Positions 12,438 through 23,910 of a stretch of DNA of 64,000 nt are shown here, piece after piece; position 1 is the stretch's first letter, and every line of letters begins with the position of its first letter. Origin of the DNA: Proteles cristata cristata (Eukaryota > Chordata > Mammalia > Carnivora > Hyaenidae). The stretch spans positions 310,001 through 374,000 of the forward strand of contig JAESUZ010000972.1 in the NCBI GenBank assembly GCA_017311185.1. Direction: 5' to 3'. Both the position numbers and the translations under genes were made by a program. The notes beneath the pieces were generated by a model. It did no database searches. It was given only the letters and a program-made list of their open reading frames with translations, and was not told where the DNA came from.

Positions 12438-12620
12438 TTATAAAAAACATTTTTATCTACTTTGAGAGAGACAACACAAGTGGAGAAGGGCAGAGAGGGA
12501 GAGAGAGAATCCCAAGCAAGCTCCGTGCTGCCTGTGCAGCCCAACTTGGGGCTTGAACTCATGAAACTGAATCAAAGCCAAGAGTCAGACGCTTAGCCAA
12601 GTGAGCTACCGAGGCGCCCC
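12438..12620 (-). mobile_element. CAN-SINE, minus orientation
   Basis: Ends in gagctaccgaggcgcccc (head, complement) and starts with a T/A-rich tail. It uses the 'cccaagcaagctccgtgctg' middle rather than the 'gaagcaggctccaggctctg' middle, so it belongs to an older subtype. It lies head-to-tail against the preceding SINE in opposite orientation. Confidence 0.85.
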
Positions 12621-12759
12621 AACATTTTTAAAAAAATTTTAATGTATGTATAGTAATGGCAAAGAAATTCTACTTCTAAAACTTAAGGTCAGGATATATT
12701 TGCACAGGAGTGAAATATGCATATAATACTCACTACCACATTATTTATAAAAGAAAAGA

Positions 12760-12983
12760 TGGGTGGCTCAGCTGGTTAAGCCTCCTACTCTTGATTTCAG
12801 CTCAGGTCATGATCTCACGGGTTCGGGAGCTGGAGCCCCCCAAGGGGCTCCATGCTGACAGTGTGGAGCCTGGTTGGGATTCTCTCTGTCTCCCTCTTTC
12901 TCTGCTCCTCCCCTGCTTCCATGCTCACTCGCTCTCTCTCTCTCTGTCTCTCAAAATAAATAAACTTTTTTAAAAAAATTAAA
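12760..12983 (+). mobile_element. CAN-SINE with 5' truncation
   Basis: Begins at gggtggctcagctggttaag, lacking the leading ggggcacct, and carries an unusual 'gagccccccaaggggctcc' around box B. It ends in ctctcaaaataaataaac with an A-rich tail. It is directly followed by another SINE in the same orientation. Confidence 0.85.
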
Positions 12984-13198
12984 GGGGCACCTGGGTGGCT
13001 CAGTCGGTTAAGCATCCAACTTTGGCTTAGGTCATGATCTCATGGTTCGTGGATTTGGGCCCCAGCATCAGGCTCTGTGTTGACAGCTCAGAGCCTGGAA
13101 CCTGCTTTGGATTCTTTGTCTCCCTCTCTCCTTGACCCTCTCCTGCTACTGTTCTGTTTCTCTCTCAAAAAAAAAAAATTCTTTTAATAAAAAAAAGA
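12984..13198 (+). mobile_element. CAN-SINE inserted in the tail of its neighbour
   Basis: Starts ggggcacctgggtggctcag and ends in an A-rich tail. The adjacent aagaaaagat (12751-12760) and aaaaaaagat (13190-13199) suggest that the pair shares one outer target site, that is, one element landed in the A-rich tail of the other. Confidence 0.85.
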
Positions 13199-13450
13199 TA
13201 GTTAACAACCTTAATGTCCACCAAAATGGGTATTTATAGTATATTCAATACAATGGGTATTATGCAGCTAATACAGAGTGAACAAGGTTGTAAATGCAGG
13301 AAACTTGCTACAAACAGCAATCGCCTCAGGGGATGGAACCTGGTAGACAGGGACGTAAGAGACCTGCTTTTTACAATAAACCCTTTTGTACCTTTAAATT
13401 GTGGATCTGTACACACATTGCCCTTTTGTCAAAAATTAAGAAGTTCAAAT

Positions 13451-13915
13451 TCTTTAAGGAATTTAGACAACTGTCCCTGATCCTCTGACACATAAATAGT
13501 TGTACCTCCTCATCTGCAGGTAGTGTTAACTAGGCCTGAGAATCTAGGCTGCTAGAGGTTACCCAATAACCAATATACTCACTTTCTCCTTAGTGAAAAG
13601 ATGCACAACTTTGGAAACTTTGCATCAGTCAAAACAAAGCGTAATAGGTGATGAAACAGATGAAGAATTTCTCTCACCCAAAGCAACCTTGATTACAGAA
13701 ATAAAACTGGATGCAATATAACTTTGTCAGCCCTTTTAAAAACTGTGCTTCATCAAAAGGGAAAAACAACAACAACAACAAAAACCCTATCTGGCTGGAA
13801 TCCCTGGTTAGGGTCTAGTTCTCAAATGGCTACATGCACCAGAAGTATTCAGTAAAGAATCTAGGTGCCAAAATCATTTGACTCCAAATGGCAGTTAAAA
13901 TATCTTGGGGAGGGT
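13451..13915. other. Unique sequence
   Basis: No gene or repeat recognised apart from a short (aac)n run near 13767-13782. Confidence 0.5.
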
Positions 13916-14141
13916 GGGGGGCCTTAGGTGGCTCAGTCGGTTAAGTGTCCAAGTTCAGCTCAGGTCATGATCTCACGGTTTATGGGTTTGAGCCCCACGT
14001 AGAGCTCTGTGCTGACAGCTCAGAGCCTGGAGCCTGCTTTTCAGATTCTGTGACTCCCTCCTTCTCTGCCCCTCCCCTATTTGTGCTGCCTCTCTCTGTC
14101 TCCCAGAAAAGAAATAAATGTAGAAAAAAAATTTTTTAAAT
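13916..14141 (+). mobile_element. CAN-SINE
   Basis: Head gccttaggtggctcagtcgg is slightly altered, box B region is 'gggtttgagccccacg', then the 'cagagcctggagcctgctt' middle and a 'ccagaaaagaaataaatg' tail. Clear TSD not located. Confidence 0.9.
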
Positions 14142-14884
14142 ATACGAGGAAGGGGGACAACAAAGTCATAGGGCAATAAGTTTCAAATACCAAAATAACA
14201 AACTTTTAAGATACCATTTTTAACGGAATTTTTCTCCTTATCTCTTAAATTCCAAGCAACATTGAACACAGCAGTCCCTCAGTAAGTAAAACTCAAGAAA
14301 CTGAAAGTTCAAACTCTTTCTCAAGCTAATTTTTAAATATTGCTACTTAATAAGATTTTTGATACTAGATGAAAAGAACAATTAACACAACAGCAGCTAA
14401 TACTAACCTGATCCCCTCTTCTTCCTCTGTTTCAAACATTTATTACAATCTGACCGTTCTATTATAAAACCAGGAAAAAAAAAATCTTGAAAGGGGAGTG
14501 CAGTATATAACATGATAATATTTAGGAAGAGGATCATATTTATTTTTTATAAAATAAAAAATCTTTTTATTGGGTCTCTTGTTAACAACACTGACTGACA
14601 TTTAAGCACACAGCTATATTGCTCTGTACCATTCCAAATTTAGACTTAATGATCTGTTTAAAACAAAACAGAAGAAAAAAATCAAACTAAATAGCACAAA
14701 AGTTTCTTGTCATAACCAACCAGCCTAATGAGGTCTAGAATATATCTAGTAAATGAAAGATGCTACCTAGCTAGCATATCAAAAATAATCCATACGTTCC
14801 TTTGCCAAATTTAAATATTCAGACTATTGCAAACCACAAACTAACTCATGAAATAAAGACATATTTAAGAAAACAACAGGTAGG
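14142..14884. other. Unique AT-rich sequence
   Basis: Nothing recognised. A donor-like ggggatcag/gttagtatt occurs on the minus strand near 14408 but the upstream acceptor is poor. Confidence 0.45.
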
Positions 14885-15051
14885 GGTGCCTGGGTGGCTC
14901 AGTTGGCTGTGCATCTGACTCTTGATTTCAGCTCAGGTCATGATCTCATGCTTCATGAGATCAAGCCCCACACTGGGCTCTGCACTGGCAGTGGAGCCTG
15001 CCTGGTATTCTCTCTCTCCCTCTCTCTCTCAAAATAAATAAACATTAAAAA

Positions 15052-15058
<7 letters not shown>
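14885..15058 (+). mobile_element. Short CAN-SINE subtype
   Basis: Head ggggtgcctgggtggctcag, a box B degraded to 'gagatcaagccccac', and a shortened TC tract, ending in ctctcaaaataaataaacat and poly-A. The poly-A runs straight into a TA microsatellite. Confidence 0.88.

Positions 15059-15090
<32 letters not shown>
15059..15090. repeat. (TA)n microsatellite
   Basis: About fifteen TA units immediately after the SINE poly-A tail; the tail is the likely seed of the microsatellite. Probably length-polymorphic. Confidence 0.95.
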
Positions 15091-15093
<3 letters not shown>

Positions 15094-16285
15094 ACAGATG
15101 GATAAAAAGTGCCTCAGCATTATTATGTAGAGTTTACATATCTTGACATTTACCAAAAAAAGGACAAGAATATTACTAACTGACAATGTTCATTTTTATT
15201 CTATATGTTTTACATTTATTACAGCTCAAGAGTGAGCTATTTGATATACTCAATTAAAGACTACTGCTAATCATAATATAAATTATAATACATCAAACTC
15301 AGGGATCAACAGCTACACAAATATTTAAGTTCATTTCAAGGGTTTCCTATCTTGAGTCAAGACCACCTAAAGTAAAGCTGAGAGCTCCATAAGCTATTTT
15401 CAAGATTTAAAAATAGCCTAATAGTCTCAAATACTACCTGAAATACAGCTTTCTATGCCAACTTAAAAAAAAAAAAAAAAAAAAATTTCTATTTGGAATG
15501 CTGGAATTAAAACTCAATGCAGTAATCTGGTAACACCATTATCTCATAGTGATCAGAAACCCTGCTTGTAGCTATAGTCTTCAGTAATAAAAAGAGAAAA
15601 CCCAATGAATTATTTTGTACTACCTGCATTTTATCTTGTGGGAAAACTTTTTGGATTCCAATATATGAAAACGAATAAAGTAAGAGTATTTTACTTTTTT
15701 TTTTTTTTTTTACCGTTCTAGAACAGCAAGATGCAAACTAAAAATAGATACCCGGCTCTAAATATTGACAAACATTTATCAGAAAAAGGCTTATGTGTTC
15801 TTGGCGAGGACACAAAGACACCCATGAATTACAAGAAAATATCCTCTTCTTTAAATCCTCATGGCTCAATGGGTGCTTCACGAAATAACAAGTAATGACA
15901 TGCATAAAGATGACTGATCAGATCCCAAACTATGAAGGAAATTTAACAGAAGGGAGAGAAAAGTTTGTGTCTGTGTTCTCCGCTCCATTTTTCCCTTTTA
16001 CAGTGTTTAATTTCACAATTACTTGAGCTGTTACAACACTGCAAGATCTTAGCCATATTTCTCAAATGTACACATCCAGTATCAAATAAAACAGATATTT
16101 TAAGCCTAATTTTCACCTGAGAATTCACTTTTTACATAGTACAAAAGAAATACTAAAGCTAGGACCCAAAAAGTAGAATAACTGTAAAACCATTACCCCC
16201 AAGCATGACCTGAAGACCACCCAAGAGTACTCACTGAAATGGGGAAACCAGACGACCTGTAAGGCATCTGGCGCCTGCACAGTTA
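15091..16285. other. Unique sequence with A and T homopolymers
   Basis: Holds a 21-base A-run (15465-15485) and a 17-base T-run (15695-15711), neither followed by a recognised retrocopy. No gene seen. Confidence 0.5.
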
Positions 16286-16289
16286 GGAG

Positions 16290-16460
16290 GATATGCTGTA
16301 TTTGAATCTATACAGACCCTAGGTACAAGTCCTGGGCTCTACCCCTTATTATCTGCCTGACCTTGGTAATGTTACTCAACTCTCTGAGGCCTCAGCTTTC
16401 TCATCTATAAAATGGAAATAAGAATACTCTTTTAATAGGCCTTTACCTTATCGTAACTTA
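16290..16460 (+). repeat. MIR SINE fragment
   Basis: 'gggctctaccccttattatc', 'ctgaccttggtaatgttact', 'ctctgaggcctcagctttct' and 'catctataaaatggaaataa' reproduce the MIR core on the plus strand. Confidence 0.8.
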
Positions 16461-16862
16461 CAGAAATAAAGCCCTCCAATCCCTCCATAAATCACTCCCT
16501 GATGCCCACCACAGGCTGACCACTTCTAAGTAGATCGCTTTCTTAGCATGCCCCCACCTTTCTGTTCTCACCAAATGAGCTGGACGTTTAACAAGAGCCA
16601 GCTGTTTCTGACATTTATGACTGTGAAAGGGATGGTTTTCTCTGAAAATTATGTTGAAAAGTTCAAAAAGATTCAAAAACTAATTCTTTTATTAAAGTTA
16701 TTATGGAATTAGGTATATATAAAACAATTTTAAAAGAATAAGGAAAAAAGGCATAAAACCATAGAAAGTGCCTTAAATTCTTCTATAGGAAAGAAATACT
16801 GTTATGTTATCCAATAGATTATGCCTCCTAGGTATGGATTATGTTAAAAAGACAATACAGTT
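16461..16862. other. Unique AT-rich sequence
   Basis: No gene or repeat family recognised. Confidence 0.45.
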
Positions 16863-16863
16863 C

Positions 16864-16889
16864 TTTTTTAAAAATGTTTATTTACTTTT

Positions 16890-16935
<46 letters not shown>

Positions 16936-17085
16936 GTGCAAACAGGGGAGGAGCAGAGAGAGAGACAGAGACACAGAATCTGAAGCAGGCTCCAGGCTCT
17001 GAGCTGTCAGCACAGAGACGGACCTGGAAGACCATGATCTGAGCCAAAGTCGTACACTTAACTGACTGAGCCACCCAGGTGCCCT
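16864..17085 (-). mobile_element. CAN-SINE with expanded GA/CAGA tract
   Basis: Tail ttttttaaaaatgtttattt and head gagccacccaggtgccc (complement) are intact. The usual gagaga tract has grown to (GA)n followed by (CAGA)n at about 16891-16935. Confidence 0.92.
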
Positions 17086-18145
17086 AACAATCCAGAATTC
17101 TAACGAAAGGATCCATCCATAAAGAAATACATTGACACTGTAGAGGCCCAAAAGTGGTGAAAGAATATAGTGCATATTTGAGTTAAAATTATAAATAATG
17201 TATCATTTTATGATTCCCTGCTAACCAACTTTTTCAATTATCTATTCCACATCATGTATGTGGTCTTCCTATCTAGATACTCCCAAAATTTATGGGAAAA
17301 TTGTGAAGACTAAATAAAGTACTTGCACAATGCATGGCACTTAGTAACATTCAACTAAAAACTTCTGTTTTAAAGGTTTTATTATTACCCTACTGGTCTA
17401 CTGCCCTAAGAATACTGCTGTCTTTCAAAACACACAGAACAGTAAAAGGTGTACAATTTCCTTGTATTCTGTTATTTTTGTATTCATGTACATTATATAC
17501 ACTCCATACATTATTAGCCCTACAACTTCTGTGGTGGCCACCAAAAAAGTAAAGATGTTTAACACTACTGAATGCCCTCAGGAGACTGTACAGTCTGCCA
17601 GGATTACACTTAGCCATAAGGATAACATCACAGTAATGCATTAACATATCAGCATGACCTTACACTTGAAGCTGACAAGAATATAGGAGAACTGAATGAG
17701 GTGCTGGTGTGGTACCAGTGGAGGGAGCGGTCACTCTCTGATGAGGAACAGGGGAAAAGGTCAAGGATCCAGACGGAGGATAGTAACTAAGAGATAATGG
17801 CAGACATCAGAGAGAAGTAATGCAGAAACTGGCAGTCGTTTTGCACATAACAAACCTGCAAACTAAGGAGGTACAGGTAAGGTAAAGAAGGATCTGGTGA
17901 TTCAACCACTTGCTCAGAACTGCTGAACACTAACAGAGATATTAAATGCTTTTCTAAATTACTTAAAAGCAAAATCACATTTTTTAAAGCTCATGTCATT
18001 CTGACATTACAATCAATTTTCCTCTTCAAGGAAAAAAATGTTACATAAAGAAATGCACTCTAAAATTAGAACAGTGAAGTACCTTTTTCACCTTATTAAG
18101 TGTAGGGGGGGGAACGGTGAGAATGGCGGGGAAGTAATACTAATA
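17086..18145. other. Unique sequence
   Basis: No gene seen. The frames at 17334-17552(+), 17390-17647(-) and 17462-17644(+) overlap each other in different phases and carry no recognisable motif. Confidence 0.45.
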
Positions 18146-18149
18146 TCCA

Positions 18150-18985
18150 ATCTAACAAGGATACAGTGAAACAGTACTAGTGATACTATCCTCCTGAGGA
18201 GCAATTTGACCAAATGTTTCAAGACTAATAAACCTTCATATCCTTTGGCTCAATATCATACATTTGGGATCTGCCCTAAGGAAATAACTAAAAATATGAA
18301 GAACTCTATATGCTCAAAGGTGTGTTCTGCAACATTTCCTATAATAGTGAAAATTAAGTATGATGGTAACAGAAAATATTTAATATAAGTTAAAAAAAAG
18401 CAAATAAAATTGAGCTTTTGCTAAAAATATGATATAAAACATCCTATGAAAAAGGCTGTAAAAAACCCCAAAATGATAACTATGAGAGGGATGGTTTCAA
18501 ATTATGTTTTTTCCACTGCTCAGCCTTTCTGAAATGTTAATTTTACTTTTGGAATTAAAACATAATATATTTTTAAAATACGCACCTGAAAAGGCTATAT
18601 ACTGTATTATTTCATTCACACAATATTTTCATAATGGCAAAACTAGTATTGAGTGGGGCTGTGAATATATAGAGGTAACACTAGGGAGTTATCTGGTAAT
18701 GGAACAGCTCTGAACCTTGATCATGGTAGTGGTTACACAAAACTATGCATGGGACAAAACTGTATAGAACTACACACATATATACACAGAGATGCAAGAT
18801 TTAAAAAATAGTGAAATCTATATACGGTCTTCAGTGTAGTTAACAGTAATGTACCAATATCAACTTCGTGAGTCTCTAATGTATGACAGCTATATAAAAT
18901 GTCACCACTGGGGAAACTGAGTTAACAGTATATAGGACATGACTATTTTTGCAACTTCCTATGAGTCTCAACCTAAAAATAAGGG
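18150..18985 (+). repeat. Ancient L1 (L1M-type) 3' end
   Basis: Text follows the old L1 end: 'catatcctttggctcaatat', 'ctgccctaaggaaataac', 'cctataatagtgaaaatta', then 'tcatggtagtggttacacaa', 'gtaatgtaccaatatcaac', 'aaaatgtcaccactgggg' and 'tttgcaacttcctatgag'. The middle is diverged. Confidence 0.6.
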
Positions 18986-19900
18986 TTTTTTTTAATGCCT
19001 GTGCTTACATACACATTATGTGCTTTTTTTTTTTTTTTTGAGAGGGTGGGAGATAAAGTAATGTAAAATGAGCCATGAAATATATAACTTTCTCTTTTTT
19101 TTGTAAAAATATATAACTTTCAAGACACTACTGCCTGCTAACTATTCACAAAACCACACATGAGGCAAATAGGAGACTTGAGATCGAACCATAACTTACT
19201 TAAGTCAGGCTTTAATAAAAGGCTTCAATTTAAATGAAAGTATCAGTCAATTTTCAGAATATGCTTAACTGAATAGTTCTGAATCTCAAACCCTATACTT
19301 ACATATTCCATTTAGCAACAGTTCTCAGAATTTTCTCCCTTGTCAGAAAAGTTTCAACAGCTATAAATAAGATTTTCTTACATATATTCAAATTTAAATA
19401 AATTAAGTGACTAATACAAAGGATATAAATAATTCATGACTTCTAAATTGTGCTACATGATAGCAACCATATCCATCTTAATTCTTCATTTTAACCTCAA
19501 TGCCTTGCATGGTTCTTAATACCTACTAGTCTCCCAATAACTATTTACTGACTAAGTCATTCACTGAATGAATTCATGTTCTAGCCAAGATTCAATAATG
19601 CCTAAGTCCTTCCAGCTTTAATTGAGAATGGGAGATAGAAGGTAGGATTAGAAAAAAAAAGGCATGAATTTGCAATGGATCCAGCTTCTACCAATTCACC
19701 AGGTCAAAAGATTATACTAACCAACATGACATCCTAGTTTATCAATGCAAACTGACCTTAGGGAAGGAAAGGAAAAAACCTTGAGTCATTTCGTCTGATT
19801 ACCAAATCCTAAAGAATCCTTTAATAACTAACTAGAAAAAGAACTAAACTAGTATCAGAAAATCTGCCTCACCCACCTTCATCATCTAATGTTTTTTCCT
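18986..19900. other. Unique AT-rich sequence
   Basis: Contains a T-run at 19024-19039. No gene or further repeat recognised. Confidence 0.45.
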
Positions 19901-19902
19901 AA

Positions 19903-20093
19903 TATTTTATCTATTTATTTACTTATTTTGAGAGACAGAGATGGAGGGAGCAAGTGAGTAGGGGAGGAGAGAGAGAGGGAGAGAATCCCAAGCAGGCTCT
20001 GTGCTGTGGGCTTGAACTCAAGAACTGTGAGATCATGACCTGAGCTTCAATATACAGTTGGACACTTAATGGAATGAGCCACCCACACACCCC
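19903..20093 (-). mobile_element. Diverged CAN-SINE
   Basis: 'gagaatcccaagcaggctctg' and 'tgagatcatgacctgagc' are clear on the complement. The box B region is partly deleted and the head is degraded to gagccacccacacacccc. Older subtype. Confidence 0.85.
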
Positions 20094-20339
20094 TTCAATC
20101 ACTTAGTATTTTCAAGTAAACCAAATTTTCTTTGCTATATGCAAATCCATCAACTTTTTGATCCAAAACTCTTAGCTAGACTTATGTAAAGCATCAAAAA
20201 TATAAGCTCTAAGCTCTCAACAATCACATGTATATAATTATATGGTAATTATACATTATATCTACATGTATATATAAACGTAAAATACATAAAAACACGA
20301 TTACAACAGTACTATAAGACACTTGTCATATAGCAATAT

Positions 20340-20440
20340 ATGTCTATTTTATTTATTCATTCAGAAAAGGTCAAGGTACTGACAGTGTAACAGTGTACAA
20401 GACACAGACCATGCCCCAAGTTCACAGTCTATTTAGACTT
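20340..20440 (-). repeat. Probable L2 LINE 3' fragment
   Basis: 'ttatttattcattcagaaaa', 'gtgtacaagacacagaccat' and 'gttcacagtctattta' resemble the complement of the L2 tail. Weak match. Confidence 0.4.
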
Positions 20441-20474
20441 AAAAATCTTAAAAAGCAAGTGTTGCTAGTAAAAG

Positions 20475-20630
20475 GAATCTTAAGTAAACCAGGGTTTAAA
20501 TTCCAATGCTACCTTCTATTGGCTATGTTTCTAAGTCTCGGTTTCCAAAACTATAAAATAAAATCATAAAATATAAAAATCCCTGGCAAACTAGAAAGCA
20601 CTATACAAATGTAAGGTATATTACTGCACT
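20475..20630 (+). repeat. MIR SINE fragment
   Basis: 'accagggtttaaattccaat', 'tctaagtctcggtttccaaa', 'actataaaataaaatcataa' and 'agcactatacaaatg' follow MIR order on the plus strand. Confidence 0.6.
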
Positions 20631-20803
20631 TAGTTTTTCATTAAGAAAAAATAAAACATCAGGTTACCTCCCTGCAGGTTGCTTATTAGTTGCAAAGGAA
20701 AAAAAAAAAAGTAACTATACAGTAAATAAACCAAACAACATCTTGACCAAAATTTAAGAAACAACCAGGGTTTTACTTATAAGCTCTAAGCTACACAATT
20801 TTA

Positions 20804-21028
20804 CTTTACTTATTTTTTTAATGTTTATTTATTTTTGAAAGACTGAGAGAGACAGAGCACAAGCAGAAGAGGGGCAGAGAGAGACAGAAACACAGAATAC
20901 AAAGCAGGTTCCAGGCTCCAAGAGGTCAGCGCAGAGCCCTTCGTGGGGCTCGAACCCATAAAGCACGAGATCACGACCTGAGTCGAGTCGGATACTTAAC
21001 CAACTGAGCCATCCAGGTACCCCTAACG
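20804..21028 (-). mobile_element. CAN-SINE with 12-bp TSD
   Basis: The flanks tacacaatttta at 20792-20803 and 21029-21040 match exactly. The element runs from its T-rich tail to gagccatccaggtacccc. Box B complement ggctcgaaccc is intact. Confidence 0.93.
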
Positions 21029-21299
21029 TACACAATTTTAAAGTAGTATTAAAAATCACTCCGTAAAATTAATACAGCAAAACAAACAACAGAATCGTAT
21101 GCAAAGACTTCAAATATCAAAATTATCAGAGACAAAATATAAAATAAATATATTTAATAGGTTTTTAAAAAACAAGTTTAAGAACATGGCCAAGAAAAAG
21201 TAGAAGACTACCCAAAAATAATAAAGATAAAGCAGTCTTAAGAAGGAACTAAATGAAACTTCTAAACATGAAAAAATATAGTAAATAAAATATTTTAAA

Positions 21300-21850
21300 A
21301 CTCAATTAGCATACAACAGGGATGAACCTTGAATACATCATGTTAGGTGAGTAAGCCAGACACAAATGTACAAATATTATATGATCCACTTATATGAGGT
21401 ACCAGAAGAGCCAAATTCATAGAAAGAGTAAGTAAAACAGCTCTTGCCAGGGGCTAGTAAAAGGGGGGGATCAGAAATTACTATTTCTGATTATTTCAGA
21501 TTTCAGTTTGAATGATAAAAAAAAGTTCTGGAGAGGGACAATGGTGTTAATGAATGTACTTTACATCACAGACTAACACTTTTCAACAGGTTAGGGGCAC
21601 CTTGGTGGCTTAAAGGGTTAGGTGTCCAATTCTTGGTTTCGGTTCAGATCATGGTCTCACAGTTTCATGAGTTGGAGCCCCAGCTTAGGCTCCACAATGT
21701 CAGTGTGGAGACTGCTTAGGATTCTCTCTCTCCCTCACTCTGTCCCTCCACAACTTGTGCTGTCTCTGTCTCTCAAAATAAATAAATAAACTTTAAAAAA
21801 ATAAAATAGAAGTTTAAAGTGGTAAGTATATTTTACTATAAAAATTAATA
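21300..21850 (+). repeat. L1M-type 3' end nested in an older L1
   Basis: 'gggatgaaccttgaatacat', 'taagccagacacaaatgta', 'tatatgatccacttatatga' and 'cttgccaggggctagtaa' are the standard L1 3' end order. It stops in 'gtggtaagtatattttacta' before the host L1 text resumes. It is itself split by the SINE at 21595-21800. Confidence 0.65.
21595..21800 (+). mobile_element. CAN-SINE, older subtype
   Basis: Head ggggcaccttggtggcttaa, a diverged box B (gagttggagccccag), a 'gtgtggagactgcttaggatt' middle and a ctctcaaaataaataaataaa tail. The third level of the nest. Confidence 0.88.
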
Positions 21851-22135
21851 TAATAGTTATCGTGAAAAAATAAACTGGTTGGACATGGCTGAAGCAAGAA
21901 TTAGCCAACTCGAAGAAAGGATCTAATTATCCAGAACACAACACAGAAAGATAAAGAATGGAAAATACGAAATACAAAAAATTATAGGTTTTATATTAAG
22001 GTTAAGAGGCATAGAGGGTAGAGTAAGAAGACCGAGTATATTTCAATACAAGTTCCAGATTAAAAATCACAGAAAATAAGTTTTGAGAAGAAAATGGCCA
22101 AAAGTTCTCCAAAATTTTTGAAAGACACCAATCCT

Positions 22136-22374
22136 GGGGTGTCTGGGTGGTTCAGTCGGTTGGTCTGCCGACTTCAGCTCAGATCATGATCTCACGGTTC
22201 CTGGGTTCGAGCCCCGCGTTGTGCCCTGTGCTGCCAGCTCAGAGCCTGGAGCCTGTTTTGGATTCTGTGACTCCCTCTCTCTCTGACCCTCCCATTCTCA
22301 CGCTGTCTCTCTCTCTCTCCCTCTCAGAAATAAAAAAACGTTAAAAACTTTAAAAAAAAAAAAAAAGAAAGAAA
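22136..22374 (+). mobile_element. CAN-SINE with perfect 16-bp TSD
   Basis: The duplication gaaagacaccaatcct is at 22120-22135 and 22375-22390. The tail ends in a small (GAAA)n. Box B ggttcgagccc is intact. Confidence 0.95.
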
Positions 22375-22756
22375 GAAAGACACCAATCCTCAGATCCATG
22401 GTCTGGTGAATTCCAAGCATGAAAAATAAAAAGAAATAAATTTCTAGACATACCCAAATAAGGTGTGGAAAACAGATTCTAAATATAGCTATAATAAAAC
22501 AACAGATATCTATAAAAGAATGACAATTAGATGGATTACAGACTTTTCAACAGCAATAGATGCCAAAAGAGAATGGAATAAGATCTATAATGAACAAAGA
22601 ATGCAGACTGCTAACATAGAATACATACTCAGAAAAACCCATCTTCAGGAATGAGACTTAGATATATTTTCAAACAAATGAAATGTTTTCCAACAGCAGA
22701 CCCTCGCTAAGGAAAATTCTAAAGGATATATTTCAGGCACAGAGACAATGGTCTTA

Positions 22757-22988
22757 TTTTTTTATTTTTTATTTTTTTTATTTTTTTTTTATTTATTTCT
22801 AGGAGAGAGAGAAAGACAGCATGAGCAGTGGAGGGTCAGAGAGAGAGGGAGTCACAGACTGAAACAGGCTCCAGGCTCTGAGCTGGCAGTCAGCACAGAG
22901 CCCGACGCGGGGCTCGAACCCACGAACCGCGAGATCATGACCTAAGCGAAAGTCGGACGCTTAACCGACTAAGCCACCCAGGGGCCCC
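22757..22988 (-). mobile_element. CAN-SINE, young 'aagcgaaagtcgg' subtype
   Basis: The TSD gagacaatg(g/a)tctta is at 22742-22756 and 22989-23003. On the complement it shows the diagnostic 'gacctaagcgaaagtcggac' with 'cgactaagccacccagg', 'ctggcagtcagcacagagcc' and a 'ttatttctaggagagag' tail side. Confidence 0.95.
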
Positions 22989-23435
22989 GAGACAATGATC
23001 TTAGATCCCAGACAAGAAGTCTGAGATGCAAATGGAAATGATGAGCAAAGATACTTGTAAATACAGAAGCAAATTAAAGCAACAGTGTTTAAAACAATAA
23101 TAATATCTAATTTGTTAGGATTAAGAAAAGACTAAAATAAAGGAAAACTACATAAAGTTTTACTTCCAAACTGGAAAAAGGGAAATGAATTTTTTTTAAA
23201 TTCATTAAAATAAAAAGGAAAAGGGAATGATTAACACAAAATTTAGATGGTGGTTACTTAGGAAGCGTGACAGAGAACACGAATGGTGAGAAGTATAAAG
23301 GGACTCCAAAGATACTAGCAATGTTCTATTTTTCAAGCTAGTTAGTGGTAGTTCATTTTATAATTATTTAAATTGTACATTCAGTACACTGTATGCTTTT
23401 GTAATAAAAGTAAAATTTAAAAATTAACACAGAAG

Positions 23436-23597
23436 AGGCAAACCATGAGAGACTCTTGAATGCTGAGAACAAACTGAGGATTCATGGGTGGGGGGGGAGG
23501 GGGGAGATGGGGATGGAGGGGGGCACTTGCGGGGATGAGCACTGGGTGTTATATGGAAACCAACTTGACAATAAACTATTTGTAAAAAAAAAAAAAA
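23436..23597 (+). mobile_element. Very short felid L1 3' UTR insertion with TSD
   Basis: Only about 160 bp of the L1 3' UTR was inserted: 'gcaaaccatgagagactctt' through a G-rich tract to 'aataaactatttgta' and poly-A. The flanking aaattaacacagaag is perfect at 23421-23435 and 23598-23612. The G-tract (23486-23523) is listed in the findings. Confidence 0.93.
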
Positions 23598-23690
23598 AAA
23601 TTAACACAGAAGAAAATAATCAAGACTAGTGATTACTCTCTAAAAATCTAGAATACTTCACAAGCTTTGGTCTTAGAAACTGAAACAATT

Positions 23691-23866
23691 GGGGGTGCAT
23701 GGGTGGCTCAGCCAGTTGAGCATCCAAACTCTTGATTTCAGCTCAGGTGAGGATCCCAAAATTGTAGGATAGAGCCAGCTTGGGATTCTCTTTCCCTCTC
23801 CCTTCGCCCTTCCCCCCACTCACTCGCACCCTCTCTCTCTCTCTTTCTCAAATTAAAAAAAAAAAG
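23691..23866 (+). mobile_element. CAN-SINE, short old subtype
   Basis: Head gggggtgcatgggtggctca; the tRNA-related and middle parts are shortened. TSD tgaaacaat is at 23681-23689 (23690 is a further t) and 23867-23875. Confidence 0.87.
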
Positions 23867-23910
23867 TGAAACAATAAAAATATTCATTATTTTATTTAAG
23901 AAATACTTAC

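Larger units (their letters stand above)
12665..13450 (+). repeat. Old L1 (L1M-type) 3' region split by two SINEs
   Basis: Left part: aattctacttctaaaactta to 'ccacattatttataa'. After the SINE pair it continues with 'aacaaccttaatgtccacc', 'ggtattatgcagctaataca' and 'cccttttgtacctttaaatt'. This matches the order of an ancient L1 ORF2 end and 3' UTR. Coding capacity is lost. Confidence 0.65.
21080..23420 (+). repeat. Old L1 carrying nested younger insertions
   Basis: Plus-strand L1 text is interrupted: 'aactaaatgaaacttctaaa' (21247), resumes with 'acatggctgaagcaagaatt' and 'tctaattatccagaacac' (about 21885), then 'ttctccaaaatttttgaaag' and 'tcaacagcaatagatgcc', ending near 23420. Insertions inside are an L1 tail (about 21300-21850) and SINEs at 21595, 22136 and 22757. 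No coding frame is intact. Confidence 0.6.
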
